Positions 8,576 through 17,811 of a stretch of DNA of 64,000 bases are shown one piece after another. Position 1 is the stretch's first letter; every line of letters begins with the position of its first letter. The notes below the pieces were generated by a model. It did not search any database. It had not been told where the DNA came from and saw only the letters and a program-made list of their open reading frames with translations. Position numbers and translations under genes: made by a program. This stretch comes from Xanthomonas translucens pv. cerealis. Lineage in GTDB: Bacteria > Pseudomonadota > Gammaproteobacteria > Xanthomonadales > Xanthomonadaceae. Where the stretch lies: the NCBI RefSeq assembly GCF_006838285.1, contig NZ_CP038228.1:3410001-3474000 (forward strand), given 5' to 3'.

Positions 8576-8833
8576 ATGCCAATCCGCATAGATCCGGACA
8601 AGATCTCAATAGGCAAGCATGGAGACGTGCTGTTCGATGGATCACACCCATCCAGCGCTGCCGCCATCGAAGCACTGGCAGCACGGCGCTTCGGTACGCT
8701 CGCCACCAATGAGGTCTGCAACGGTACAAATCCCGCATGCACCAATACGAAAGACTGCTCATTGGGCAGCAATACCAACTGCAATAACAAAGGCTCCTGC
8801 TTCACTCCCAACCCTGGCCCTGGCCAGGGCTGA
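8576..8833 (+). CDS. Cys-rich RiPP precursor peptide 2 (candidate)
   Basis: An 85-residue paralogue of the peptide at 7303-7572, starting ten bases after the radical SAM stop. Its five cysteines are spaced C-x6-C-x5-C-x7-C-x5-C, and again two intervals, CTNTKDC and CNNKGSC, fit C-x-N-x3-C. The tail is rich in Pro and Gly (PNPGPGQG). The leader contains IDP near residue 5, an HG turn, F, an H and AAAI, matching peptide 1 in order. A conserved leader with a variable Cys-rich core is the usual design of peptides modified by a shared enzyme. Function is unknown. Confidence 0.7.
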   Translation: MPIRIDPDKISIGKHGDVLFDGSHPSSAAAIEALAARRFGTLATNEVCNGTNPACTNTKDCSLGSNTNCNNKGSCFTPNPGPGQG

Positions 8834-8857
8834 CGCGCAAACTCCAGGTGGATCGCC

Positions 8858-9304
8858 ATGACAACCCATACGAACGACAGCCGCCGTCACTTCCTGCTCG
8901 GCACCGCTGCCACCGCAATCGCGGCGATTGTCCCTGCCGCGGCTGCGGCGACCGCGGCCACCGATGCCAGAGCGACACAGGCGGCGGCGCCTCTCGGTCG
9001 CGCCCTCCCCGAAACGCAGACCTTCGCCGTGCAGGTGCTCGGCGACCTACGGCAGCTGTCGACCGACCTGCAGCTGATTCCCGGGCAGCTCTCCGAGCCG
9101 CTCGCGCTCAAGGGCAACGGCACCTACCGGGTGAAGATCAGCCCCACCGACATCAGCACGCGCTTCGGGCCGATCTACCGGCTGACCCTCGCCGACGCGC
9201 AGGGCATGCCGCTGGAAGAGATGAACATCGGCAGCGACACCACCGCCACCTTTACCCGCTACGGCGTGCAGGTCTACGCACTGTCGATCGAACAGGCGAT
9301 GTAA
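8858..9304 (+). CDS. Tat-exported hypothetical protein of the RiPP locus
   Basis: A 148-residue protein with a twin-arginine signal: SRRHFLLG near residues 9-16, then an Ala-rich hydrophobic stretch to about residue 38. The mature part of about 110 residues looks mainly beta-stranded and has no cysteine. I do not recognise a family. It follows peptide 2 by 24 bases with an AGGTGG ribosome-binding site, so it is probably in the same operon. GC is higher than in the three preceding genes. It might act on, carry, or be a target of the peptides in the periplasm; none of these is shown by the sequence. Confidence 0.75.
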   Translation: MTTHTNDSRRHFLLGTAATAIAAIVPAAAAATAATDARATQAAAPLGRALPETQTFAVQVLGDLRQLSTDLQLIPGQLSEPLALKGNGTYRVKISPTDISTRFGPIYRLTLADAQGMPLEEMNIGSDTTATFTRYGVQVYALSIEQAM

Positions 9305-9343
9305 GCGGCCGCCGTCGCAGCGCAAGACAACCGGCCCGAAACG

Positions 9344-9371
9344 CGAACGCCCGCCGGATGGCGGGCGTTCG
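9344..9371. terminator. Hairpin between convergent RiPP locus and yceI
   Basis: A perfect 12-bp stem (CGAACGCCCGCC with GGCGGGCGTTCG) and a 4-base loop lies between the two convergent stop codons. There is no long T tract, so it may end transcription weakly in both directions. Confidence 0.6.
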
Positions 9372-9432
9372 GTATTCAATGCGGCGGACGGCGACGCATC
9401 AGGCGCCGCCATCGCCGCGACCGCCGTCAGGC

Positions 9433-10071
9433 TTACTTCGCCTCCTGCAGCGCCTCGGTGGTGATGCGGATCCTGACCTCGTCACTGACGTTCGGCACGT
9501 ATGCGGCCAAGCCGAAATCGCTGCGCTTGATCGTGGTGGTGGCGTCGAAGCCCAGCGCCGGCACCTTCTTCATCGGGTGCGGACCGGCGCCGTTGAGGGT
9601 CACCGCCAGCACCACCGGTTTGGTCGTGCCCTTGATGGTCAGGTCGCCGGCCACGCTCAGCTTGTTGGCGCCGGCGGCGGTCACCTTGGTGCTCTTGAAG
9701 GTGGCGGTCGGGAACTTGGCGGCGTCGAAGAAGTCGGCGCTCTTCAGGTGTTCGTCGAACTTGGCGGTGAAGCTGTTGAGGCCGGACAGCGGCAGGGTCA
9801 CCTGGACGCTGGACTTGGCCACGTTCTCGGCGTTGTAGACCAGGGTGCCGTCGACGTCGCCGAAGTGCGCGCTGGGGTTGGAGAAGCCGAGGTGGCTCCA
9901 CTGCACCAGCACGTCGGTGTGCGCCGGGTCCAGCTTGTAGGTGCCGGTGGTGCCCTTGATTGCGGCGGCGGCAGCGGCGGCCGGCGCGGCGAAGGCGCTG
10001 GTCGCGGGCTGGGCAACGACGACGGCCAGGGCCAGAGCGAGCGGGAGCAGCAGTTTGCGGGTCTTGTTCAT
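9433..10071 (-). CDS. yceI: YceI-family periplasmic lipocalin-like protein
   Basis: A 212-residue YceI-domain protein. A signal peptide (KTRKLLLPLALALAVVVA to about residue 29) directs export to the periplasm. The mature domain starts near YKLDPAHTDVLVQWSHLGFS and contains the typical HLKSADFFDAAKFPTATF segment. Proteins of this family form an extended beta barrel that binds polyprenoid-like lipids; the biological role is poorly defined. It is 91 bases downstream of the nitroreductase gene on the same strand and could be cotranscribed with it. Confidence 0.9.
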   Translation of the reverse strand: MNKTRKLLLPLALALAVVVAQPATSAFAAPAAAAAAAIKGTTGTYKLDPAHTDVLVQWSHLGFSNPSAHFGDVDGTLVYNAENVAKSSVQVTLPLSGLNSFTAKFDEHLKSADFFDAAKFPTATFKSTKVTAAGANKLSVAGDLTIKGTTKPVVLAVTLNGAGPHPMKKVPALGFDATTTIKRSDFGLAAYVPNVSDEVRIRITTEALQEAK

Positions 10072-10162
10072 GAGCAGGAACTCCGGGTGATGGGGCGGTT
10101 GGGCAGGCCTGCGGCAGGCACAGGCATGCAGTGGGACACGGGCGGACCAGACGCGGCCAGAC

Positions 10163-10753
10163 TCACTCGATGCGGGCCGCCTCGTCGAAACTCAGCCGCG
10201 GCAGGCGCGGGAACAGGCCGGCGGGATCGCCGTAGCCCAGGTTGACCAGGAAGTTGGACTTGATCGCGGTGCCGGCGAAGAAGGCGGCATCGACCTTGGC
10301 GTTGTCGAAGCCGGACATCGGGCCGGCATCCAGGCCCAGCGCACGCGCGGCCAGGATCAGGTAGGCGCCCTGCAAACTGCCGTTGCGGAACGCCGATTCG
10401 CTGCGGCCTTCGCGCGGGCCATCGAACCAGCTCTTGGCATCGGCATGCGGGAACAGGTACGGCAGCTTCTCGTGGAAGTCCTCGTCGTGGGCGACGATGA
10501 CCGTCACCGGCGCGGCCAGGGTCTTGGTCAGGTTGCCTTCGGACAGCGCCGGCTTGAGCTTGTCCTTGCCCGCGGCCGAGGTCACGAACACAAAGCGTGC
10601 CGGGCTGCCGTTGGCTGCGGTCGGACCCCACTTCAGCAATTCGTACAGGGCGCGTACGGTGTCTTCGCCGACCGGCGTGTCGCGGAAGGCATTCTGGGTG
10701 CGGGCGGTGCGGAACAGTTGATCCAGGGCGGCATCGTGCAGAACGTCGGACAT
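10163..10753 (-). CDS. RutE/HadB-type nitroreductase (malonic semialdehyde reductase-like)
   Basis: A 196-residue FMN-dependent nitroreductase-fold protein, the same length as E. coli RutE, which reduces malonic semialdehyde in pyrimidine catabolism. Family features are [35 protein letters not shown] near the N-terminus and the C-terminal [23 protein letters not shown] use the ATG at 10753 ([14 protein letters not shown]); the frame is open further upstream but that part is not family-like. No other rut genes are adjacent, so the physiological substrate is uncertain. It is divergent from the ELM1-like gene with 132 bases between. Confidence 0.85.
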   Translation of the reverse strand: MSDVLHDAALDQLFRTARTQNAFRDTPVGEDTVRALYELLKWGPTAANGSPARFVFVTSAAGKDKLKPALSEGNLTKTLAAPVTVIVAHDEDFHEKLPYLFPHADAKSWFDGPREGRSESAFRNGSLQGAYLILAARALGLDAGPMSGFDNAKVDAAFFAGTAIKSNFLVNLGYGDPAGLFPRLPRLSFDEAARIE

Positions 10754-10885
10754 GCGGAAGTACCTGTTGTCGTCGGGGGAAGGCCGATACCCAACCACGG
10801 TGGGCGGTTTCGACGCAAGACAGCCAGTGTAGAGTGGCACGATAGCCGCAACACCCAGCCGCAATGCAACGGATTACTACCAAAC

Positions 10886-11866
10886 GTGAAACGATCGGGC
10901 GCGCCCTGGGCGATTAGCGACGGCAACGCCGGCAACGCGCGCCAGGCGGAGGCGCTCGCCGCGGCGCTGTCCGCACCTGCAGCATCGCCCGCCACGGCAC
11001 TGTTGCTGCAACCGCACATGCCCTGGCGCTGGCTGGCGCCGCGGCGGTTGCCCGGCGCAGCGCAGGCCTATGGCGCCGCCTTCGCCGAACTGCTGCGTCG
11101 CCCGCCGGCACTGGCGATCGGCTGCGGCCGCCAGGCGGCGCTGGCGACGCGGCTGCTGCGCGCGCGCGGCAGCGCGGCGGTGCAAGTGCTGGATCCACGC
11201 CTATCGCCGCGGCACTGGGACGTGGTGGTGGTGCCCGAGCACGATCGCCTGCGCGGCGACAACGTGCTCACCCTGCTCGGCAGCCTGCATCCGATCGACG
11301 ATGCCTGGCTGTCTGCTGCGCGCGCGGCGTTCCCACAGTTCGGCGCGCTGCCGTCGCCGCGTACCGCGCTGCTGGTCGGCGGCCCTGCCGCGCTGGCACC
11401 GTGGACCGCCGAGGCGGCGGCGTCGGTGTTCAGACAATTGGCGACACAGCTGCACGACACCGGCGGCAGCGTGCTCGCCAGCACTTCGCGACGGACGCCG
11501 CCAGCGGTGGCCGCCGCGCTGCGTGACGCCTTTGCGGGTGTACCAGGCGTGGTCTGGTGCGGCGAATGCGACGGCCCGAATCCCTATGCCGGCCTGCTCG
11601 GCTGGGCCGAGCGCATCGTGTGCACGCCCGATTCGGTGAACCTGCTCTCGGAAGCCTGCGCCACGCGGGTGCCGGTGACGGTGGCGATGCCACTGACGGC
11701 GCACGGCCGCGCGCGCGACTTCCATGCGGCGCTGCACGCGCGTGGCCGCCTCGCCGATGCAACGGGCGTGCATGGCGCCGCCACGCATACGATCGAACCG
11801 CTGCGCGAAACCGCACGCATCGCCACGCACGTCCGCCAGCGCCTGCAGCTGGACGCCAGCGACTGA
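10886..11866 (+). CDS. ELM1-like (DUF1022) family protein
   Basis: A 326-residue protein of the family named after plant mitochondrial fission factor ELM1. In bacteria the role is unknown; the fold resembles GT-B glycosyltransferases. The N-terminal signature WAISDGNAGNARQAEALA is visible, as is a middle block VVVPEHDRLRGDNVLTLLGSLHPI and a C-terminal VCTPDSVNLLSEACATRVPV. GTG at 10886 is the best start because the conserved block begins six residues later; the frame stays open farther upstream only by chance in GC-rich DNA. Confidence 0.8.
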   Translation: MKRSGAPWAISDGNAGNARQAEALAAALSAPAASPATALLLQPHMPWRWLAPRRLPGAAQAYGAAFAELLRRPPALAIGCGRQAALATRLLRARGSAAVQVLDPRLSPRHWDVVVVPEHDRLRGDNVLTLLGSLHPIDDAWLSAARAAFPQFGALPSPRTALLVGGPAALAPWTAEAAASVFRQLATQLHDTGGSVLASTSRRTPPAVAAALRDAFAGVPGVVWCGECDGPNPYAGLLGWAERIVCTPDSVNLLSEACATRVPVTVAMPLTAHGRARDFHAALHARGRLADATGVHGAATHTIEPLRETARIATHVRQRLQLDASD

Positions 11867-11908
11867 CGCAAGACCGCCTGCGGGCGGCGGCGCCTGCGCA
11901 AACGCAGC

Positions 11909-11948
11909 GGGGCGGCATGCGTGCCGGCGTTGGCACGCATACCGCCCC
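11909..11948. terminator. Strong hairpin between convergent genes
   Basis: A 17-bp stem with one mismatch (GGGGCGGCATGCGTGCC and its partner) encloses a 6-base loop between the ELM1-like and S53 protease genes, which converge here. It is a likely bidirectional terminator, although neither side has a long T tract. Confidence 0.6.
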
Positions 11949-11968
11949 GTAGTTGCATTTCCGCTAGA

Positions 11969-13843
11969 TCACGGGTTGCTGGGAGAGCGCGGTATCCCGG
12001 CCGGAGCCGCGTCCAGCGCGCCGATCAGCAAACGCACGATCGGCGTGCCCAGACCGGTCGTGTAGTTGTACTTGCCGTTGAGCGGCACGTCGTTGCCGAC
12101 CACGCCGTTATTGCCCGGGATATCGTGATGGAACGCCTGCGGGTTACTGGCCGCCAGCCGATACAGATACTCATTGAGATTGCCCTGGCGCCCCTGCTTC
12201 TCCACCAGCAGCGCGGCCACGCTCGCGAACTCGGGCGCGGCGACGCTAGTGCCGATCGTCGAATGGAACTTGCCCTTGTACACCGCCAACACCGAACTGG
12301 CGAAAGGCGCCCTGCCTTCCGCGCACGGCAGTTTTGCCTCCTTCAAGGGGCAACCGCCGACCAGCATGCCGACATCGGGCATCGCACGCATCGACGTGGG
12401 GGCGCCGCCCAGCGCGCGCAACTGATAGGCCGGCCGCTGGATCAAGGTACTTACCCCGCCGCCGGCACCCCAATAGCCACCGGCCAGCTGCGCGCCCATC
12501 CCGTAGTAGTCCATGGTCACCAGTGGATCGGCATAGGCGCTCTCGGAACGGTAGCTGGAATCCAGCGATCCCTTCTGGTAGTTGGTGGACAGATTGGTGC
12601 CGCCGACCGCGGTCACATTCGCATCCATCGCCGGAAACTGGACGCCGGCGACGAAGTTGCCGTCCTTGCCGTCGACCGCATAGTGCGTATCCGCACAGCC
12701 GAGGCCGGCGTTGTCGCCGCTGGAGGCGATGAAGGTGATGCCTTGCGCGTTGCCCTGCTTGAAGATCGCATCCAGGGTGCTGAAGGTCGAGGTGAAATCC
12801 TGGCCGCCGTTGTAGGCCTTGGTGTGGTACAGCTCGCAACCGCCGAACGAGGTGCTGACCACGTCCGCCTCGTTGTCCTGCACGATCTGCCGGTAGCCTG
12901 CGATGATCGATGCATCGGTCAGATCGGGGAGCACATACAGCAGCACGTGCGCGCCCGGCGCGCCGGCCAGCGCCATCTCCACGTCCAGCGCCGCTTCGCT
13001 TCCCCCACCCGCCTCGTTGATCCCCGGCTTGGCGCCAGCCACGTAGCGGCGGGCGTACAGTTTCGGGTTGACGTGACCGGCGCCGTAGCGGCTGAAGTTC
13101 TCTTTGTTGAACAGCGCATCCACGTCCGAATCCAGCACGTCGCTTTGGATCAGGATGGCGATCGTGGTGCCGGTCCCGTCCAGGCGGCGCTGCTGGCCGG
13201 GCGCGCCGATCATGCTCTGGTAGGACGGATAGCCGTAGGCCTGCTTGAGATCGTTGTACGCATAGGCGCCGTTGGGTCCCCTGCGGTTGTCCGGATCGAC
13301 CGGCAGCATGTGCGAATTCACCTGGTAGGGCGGCAATCCGCCGGTCAGACCGGTGACCACGGCGCCACTGTCGCGCAATGCCGCCGGCAGCTGCAGCGCA
13401 CCGGCCACGGCGAGCCTGGCGTTGGCGCCTTCGTGCAGATCCACCGCCAACGGCGCGGAGAACAGCCGCTCGACATTGTCGGCGCTGGCGCTCACGTGCA
13501 GGGTCGCGCCCTGCTGGGTGACCGCCATGTGCGCGGCCTGCAACGCCGAGCGCACGCTTTCGACCTGAGCAGGCAGCGGCGCGAAGCGGCGTTCGAACTC
13601 TGCGCGCGACAGCCAATGGTGGTACTGCGACGACACCGGATCCTGGATGGCCGCCAGCAAAGCGTCCAGGCCGGCCTGGTCGCGCAACGGCAGGTGCACG
13701 TCGAAGGTGACGGGTGCGGTGCGCAACGTGGCGGACATGGCGGCGAGCGTGGCGTCCTGTGCGGCATAGGCATTGCCGAACACGAGCGCGCACCCGGACA
13801 ACACGGCGGCCAGCAACGGCTGGCGGCGACTACGATCGATCAT
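11969..13843 (-). CDS. S53 (sedolisin) family secreted acid protease, xanthomonalisin-like
   Basis: A 624-residue preproenzyme. A signal peptide (about 1-28) is followed by a pro-kumamolisin activation domain (about 30-190; QYHHWLSRAEFERRFAP) and the catalytic domain. The sedolisin triad is visible: Glu and Asp in GGSEAALDVEMAL (about 280-290) and the serine in GTSVAAPEFAS (about 532). Such pepstatin-insensitive carboxyl proteases are secreted and work at acidic pH; in a plant-associated xanthomonad a role in protein scavenging is reasonable inference. The gene stands alone with an AT-rich upstream region. Confidence 0.92.
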   Translation of the reverse strand: MIDRSRRQPLLAAVLSGCALVFGNAYAAQDATLAAMSATLRTAPVTFDVHLPLRDQAGLDALLAAIQDPVSSQYHHWLSRAEFERRFAPLPAQVESVRSALQAAHMAVTQQGATLHVSASADNVERLFSAPLAVDLHEGANARLAVAGALQLPAALRDSGAVVTGLTGGLPPYQVNSHMLPVDPDNRRGPNGAYAYNDLKQAYGYPSYQSMIGAPGQQRRLDGTGTTIAILIQSDVLDSDVDALFNKENFSRYGAGHVNPKLYARRYVAGAKPGINEAGGGSEAALDVEMALAGAPGAHVLLYVLPDLTDASIIAGYRQIVQDNEADVVSTSFGGCELYHTKAYNGGQDFTSTFSTLDAIFKQGNAQGITFIASSGDNAGLGCADTHYAVDGKDGNFVAGVQFPAMDANVTAVGGTNLSTNYQKGSLDSSYRSESAYADPLVTMDYYGMGAQLAGGYWGAGGGVSTLIQRPAYQLRALGGAPTSMRAMPDVGMLVGGCPLKEAKLPCAEGRAPFASSVLAVYKGKFHSTIGTSVAAPEFASVAALLVEKQGRQGNLNEYLYRLAASNPQAFHHDIPGNNGVVGNDVPLNGKYNYTTGLGTPIVRLLIGALDAAPAGIPRSPSNP

Positions 13844-14337
13844 ATCTCTCTCCGTGGGTGGGGCGATAGGGCGTCGCCTGCGGACAACTGCTGGCGGCGT
13901 TACGTGGAAACAAAAATGAGCAGCGTCACGCGTACAAGATCAGATCATGAGGTGGGCCGCCATCATTCATGGTGCCACGCAGCGAAAAATTTGATGCTGT
14001 TGCGAATCTTCGATTGTGCAAAAAATGCATCGGCAATGTTTCATGTGCACCGTCGAAACCCATAGGCGCTTCTGAAAAACGTGGTGGCGATGCGCGTTTT
14101 TCAACGGAAAACGGCAACATTCCAATATTCGTCCGTAAATAATCCCCCCGTTTTGCGGCCGTTTAATTTCATGGAAACCGCGCCCCTGCAGCGCTGGACC
14201 GCGGCAGGCGCACCGTCTCCGGCCGGGCAAATGTATCGCCCGTGTCTGCATTGCATGACAACCGCAATACGCGTGACGCGATCCTGAAACCTCGCTGTCG
14301 CATCTTCGCCCGACCTCCTTTAGCGAATTTTTCAGGC
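13844..14337. other. AT-rich divergent intergenic region
   Basis: This gap separates the divergent S53 protease and TonB receptor genes. Bases about 13905-14175 are far more AT-rich than the genome and probably hold both promoters. I see no convincing gene, palindromic operator or terminator in it. Confidence 0.5.
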
Positions 14338-16635
14338 ATGCCTACCCATCACTTGCTGAGCGCCGCGATCCTCGCCACGTTGCTGTCGCCGCTGGCGGCG
14401 CGCGCGGCGGACGCCCCGGCCGACAGCACGAGCGGCGACGCCCGCCAACTCGATACGGTGTCGGTGATCGGTCAGGGCGAGACCCGCCAGGTGCAGCGCA
14501 TCGCCCGCCAGGACGTGGCGGTGCTGCCGCCGGGCACCAGCATCCAGAAACTGCTCAACCGCATTCCCGGCGTCAACGTGCAATCCAACGACGCGTTCGG
14601 CGCCAACGAGGAATCGCAGACGGTGAGCCTGCGCGGCTTCAACGGCACGCGCCTGGGCTATACCCTCGACGGCCTGCCGCTGGGCGACAACGCCTACGGC
14701 AACTACAACGGGCTGAACATCAGCCGCGCGCTGATCGCCGAGAACTTCGGCGGCGTGGAACTGGCCTCGGGCATCGGCAGCCTGGGCACCGCCTCCACCA
14801 GCAACCTCGGCGGCACCGTGCAGTACTTCTCGGACGATCCGTCCACCGAAACCGGCGTGCGCCTGTCGCAGACGGTCGGCTCGGACCAGAACCGCCGCAC
14901 CTACCTGCGCCTGGACACCGGCGAGCACAACGGCTTCTCGGCATATCTGTCCGGCGTCTACGCCAGCGCCGACATGTGGGCCGACCCGAAGTCGCCGACC
15001 AGCACCGCGCAGTTCAACGGCAAGGGCGTGTACCAGTTCGAAGGCGGCAAGATCACCGCCTTCGTCGACACCTCGCGCACCTCGCAGGCCGACTACGCCT
15101 ACCTGTCCAAGAGCGGCCTGCACCGCGGCCTGGGCTGGGACTGGAACCTGTACGCGCCGGACTGGCAGCGCGCGCTGGCGGCCGCCTACTGCGCGCCGGC
15201 CACCCGCAATGCCAGCCGCTGCGCCTACAGCGGCGGCGTGGACAACACCGACGACGCCTACTACCAGAGCCGCGCGCTGCGCAACGACGACCTGTATTAC
15301 CTCGCCGGCGACTTCCAGCCGTCGGACGCGGTGAGCGTGCACACCCAGGTCTACCACCACGAGAACGAAGGCCAGGGCCATTGGTGGTCGCCGGGCCAGG
15401 CGTCCAATCCAGGCACGCCGCAGGCGCTGCCGATCTCGATCCGCAGCACCAACTACACCATCAACCGCACCGGCGGCATCGCCTCGCTGGGCTGGGACCT
15501 GGGCCCGCACCACCTGGAAGCCGGCGTGTGGTACGAGCGCAACAAGCACCACGTGGAGCGCAACTTCTACTGGATCGACGGCCCGATCGACGACGACCTG
15601 TTCCTCAGCGGCCCGGACCGCCGGCTGTTCTCGCAGGACTACACGATCACCACCAAGCAGGCCTATGTGCAGGGCACCTTCAAGCTGCTCGACGAGCGCC
15701 TGACCCTGGACGTGGGCGCGAAGAGCCCGCACACCACGATGACCGCGCGCGAGACGCCGGGGATCGCGGTGGAATCGCCGGTCGCCAATGGCACGTTGAA
15801 GGCCAGCGAGGCGCTGCTGCCGCAGGCCGGCGTGCGCTATCGCCTGGCCGAAGGGCAGGAAGTGTTCGCCTCCTATGCCGAGAACATCGCCGCGTTCCAG
15901 GGCGGCGGCGCCGGCGGCCCGCTGCTGGTGACCCAGGCCTCGTTCGACGCCAGCGTCGGCGCGCTGGAGCCGGAGAAGTCGAAGACCTTCGAAGCCGGCT
16001 ACCGCCTGGTGCGCGACCAGTTCGAAGCCTCGCTGGTCGGCTACGACGTGACCTTCGACAACCGCCTGCTCTCGCTCAACCCCTGCGCGAGCATCCAGCA
16101 GGGCACCACGCCGGCGTGCACCACGCGCTTCTTCAACGTCGGCTCGGTCAGCAGCCGTGGCGGCGAGCTGACCGTCATCTGGAAGCCGATCGCGCACCTG
16201 CAGTGGTACAACTCGGCGTCGATCAACCGCTCCACCTACGACGACAACTATGTGCAGAACGGCGTGACCATTCCCACCGCCGGCAAGTACACGGTGGACA
16301 CGCCCAAGCGCATGCTCACCAGCGAGATCAGCTGGAACTACAACGGCTGGAACGCGAACCTGCGCGGCAAGTACACCGGCCAGCGCTATTACACCTACAC
16401 CAACGACCAGGGCTTCGGCGGCTACACCGCATTCGACGCCGGCACCGGTTACGACTTCGGCGCGGTGTCGTTCCTGCAGGACCTGAAGCTGTCGCTCAAC
16501 GTGACCAACCTCACCGACAAGCGCTACGCCTCCAACCTCTCCGCGTTCGGCAACAGCGATCCGAACGGGCGTTCGCTGGCGTTCCATGCCAGCGCGCCGC
16601 GGCAGGTGTTCCTGACCCTGGACGCGCGCTTCTGA
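14338..16635 (+). CDS. TonB-dependent outer-membrane receptor
   Basis: A 765-residue receptor. A signal peptide ends near AARA (about 22). A short TonB-box-like segment (LDTVSVIG, about 40) leads into the plug domain (about 50-170; IPGVNVQSNDAF, VSLRGFNGTRLGYTLDGLP), followed by a 22-strand barrel ending in the outer-membrane signature of a terminal Phe (LDARF). The start at 14338 gives a proper signal peptide; the frame from 14242 adds an unlikely arginine-rich extension. The next gene is a secreted glycerophosphodiester phosphodiesterase, so the ligand may be a glycerophosphodiester or its product; this is inference from context. Confidence 0.92.
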   Translation: MPTHHLLSAAILATLLSPLAARAADAPADSTSGDARQLDTVSVIGQGETRQVQRIARQDVAVLPPGTSIQKLLNRIPGVNVQSNDAFGANEESQTVSLRGFNGTRLGYTLDGLPLGDNAYGNYNGLNISRALIAENFGGVELASGIGSLGTASTSNLGGTVQYFSDDPSTETGVRLSQTVGSDQNRRTYLRLDTGEHNGFSAYLSGVYASADMWADPKSPTSTAQFNGKGVYQFEGGKITAFVDTSRTSQADYAYLSKSGLHRGLGWDWNLYAPDWQRALAAAYCAPATRNASRCAYSGGVDNTDDAYYQSRALRNDDLYYLAGDFQPSDAVSVHTQVYHHENEGQGHWWSPGQASNPGTPQALPISIRSTNYTINRTGGIASLGWDLGPHHLEAGVWYERNKHHVERNFYWIDGPIDDDLFLSGPDRRLFSQDYTITTKQAYVQGTFKLLDERLTLDVGAKSPHTTMTARETPGIAVESPVANGTLKASEALLPQAGVRYRLAEGQEVFASYAENIAAFQGGGAGGPLLVTQASFDASVGALEPEKSKTFEAGYRLVRDQFEASLVGYDVTFDNRLLSLNPCASIQQGTTPACTTRFFNVGSVSSRGGELTVIWKPIAHLQWYNSASINRSTYDDNYVQNGVTIPTAGKYTVDTPKRMLTSEISWNYNGWNANLRGKYTGQRYYTYTNDQGFGGYTAFDAGTGYDFGAVSFLQDLKLSLNVTNLTDKRYASNLSAFGNSDPNGRSLAFHASAPRQVFLTLDARF

Positions 16636-16676
16636 ACGCACGCATCCTGGCCCAACACCGCTCCGGAGCGCATGCG

Positions 16677-17786
16677 ATGATGAAACCCCTGGTCTGGGTG
16701 CTGGGATGTTCGATGGCGCTGTCGTCGCTGACCGCCGCGGCCGAGGCCGCGGCACCGGGTACGCGCAAGCCGCTGGTGATCGGCCACCGCGGCGCCAGCG
16801 CGCTGCGCCCCGAGCACACGCTGGCGTCGTATGCCAAGGCCATCGCCGACGGCGCCGATTTCATCGAGCCGGACCTGGTCTCGACCAAGGACGGTGCGCT
16901 GCTGGCGCGCCACGAGAACGAGATCGGCGCCACCACCGATGTCGCCGCGCATCCGGAGTTCGCCGCGCGCAAGACGGTCAAGCAGATCGATGGGCAGCGC
17001 GTGGAAGGCTGGTTCAGCGAAGACTTCACCCTGGCCGAGCTGAAGACGCTGCGCGCGCGCGAGCGCCTGCCGCAACTGCGTAGCACCGCCTTCGACGGCC
17101 AGTTCCAGTTGCTCACCTTCGACGAGATCATCGATTTCGCCGCGGCCGAGTCGGCCACGCGCGGGCGCCCGATCGGGCTGATCCCGGAGATCAAGCACGG
17201 CACCTATTTTCAGTCGCTGGGCCTGGCGATGGAAGACAAGGTGCTGGCCACGCTGGACGCGCATGCGTACACGCGTAGCGCACCGGTGATCGTGCAGTCG
17301 TTCGAGATCGGCAATCTGGAATATCTGCACCGCAAGCTCGGCGTCACCCATCCGAACGTGCGCCTGGTGCAGTTGCTGGGCGACCCAAAGGAACGCCCAG
17401 GCGACCAGCTGCGCGACGGCCCCACCTATGCGCAGATGGGCAGCGCGCAGGGCCTGCGCGCGATCGCCAGGTACGCGCAACTGGTCAGCCCCAACCTGCG
17501 CACCATCATCCCGATCGCTGCCGACGGCGCACTGGCTGCACCTAGCGCCTTCATCGCCGATGCGCATGCGGCCGGGCTGCAGGTGGTGCCGTACACGTTC
17601 CGTCCGGAGAACTACTTCCTGCCCAAGCACCTGCAGGACGCGCGCGGCCCGGCGGCGGTGAATGCGGCCGGCAGCATCGCCGAGATGCGTGCGTTCATTG
17701 CTGCGGGCGTGGATGCCTTCTTCACCGACGACCCGGCGCTGGGCCGCGCGGCAGTGGATGGGACGGCACCGCCGCACGCGCGCTGA
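16677..17786 (+). CDS. glpQ: Periplasmic glycerophosphodiester phosphodiesterase
   Basis: A 369-residue GlpQ-type enzyme that hydrolyses glycerophosphodiesters to glycerol-3-phosphate and an alcohol. A signal peptide (about 1-23) points to the periplasm. Catalytic motifs are visible: IGHRGASALRPEHTLASY (the HRG histidine and Glu), IEPDLV, and ARHENEI with the second histidine. FFTDDPALG near the end is also family-typical. The start is one of two adjacent ATGs at 16677 and 16680, preceded by CGGAG. It lies 41 bases after the TonB receptor, so the two probably form an uptake operon. Confidence 0.92.
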   Translation: MMKPLVWVLGCSMALSSLTAAAEAAAPGTRKPLVIGHRGASALRPEHTLASYAKAIADGADFIEPDLVSTKDGALLARHENEIGATTDVAAHPEFAARKTVKQIDGQRVEGWFSEDFTLAELKTLRARERLPQLRSTAFDGQFQLLTFDEIIDFAAAESATRGRPIGLIPEIKHGTYFQSLGLAMEDKVLATLDAHAYTRSAPVIVQSFEIGNLEYLHRKLGVTHPNVRLVQLLGDPKERPGDQLRDGPTYAQMGSAQGLRAIARYAQLVSPNLRTIIPIAADGALAAPSAFIADAHAAGLQVVPYTFRPENYFLPKHLQDARGPAAVNAAGSIAEMRAFIAAGVDAFFTDDPALGRAAVDGTAPPHAR

Positions 17787-17811
17787 GGGTATTTCCCTCG
17801 GCGGCTTGCCC

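Noticed and set aside
14332..16755. 807-residue frame opposite the TonB receptor
   Set aside because: Composition is that of an antisense shadow; the plus-strand frame has signal peptide, plug and terminal Phe.
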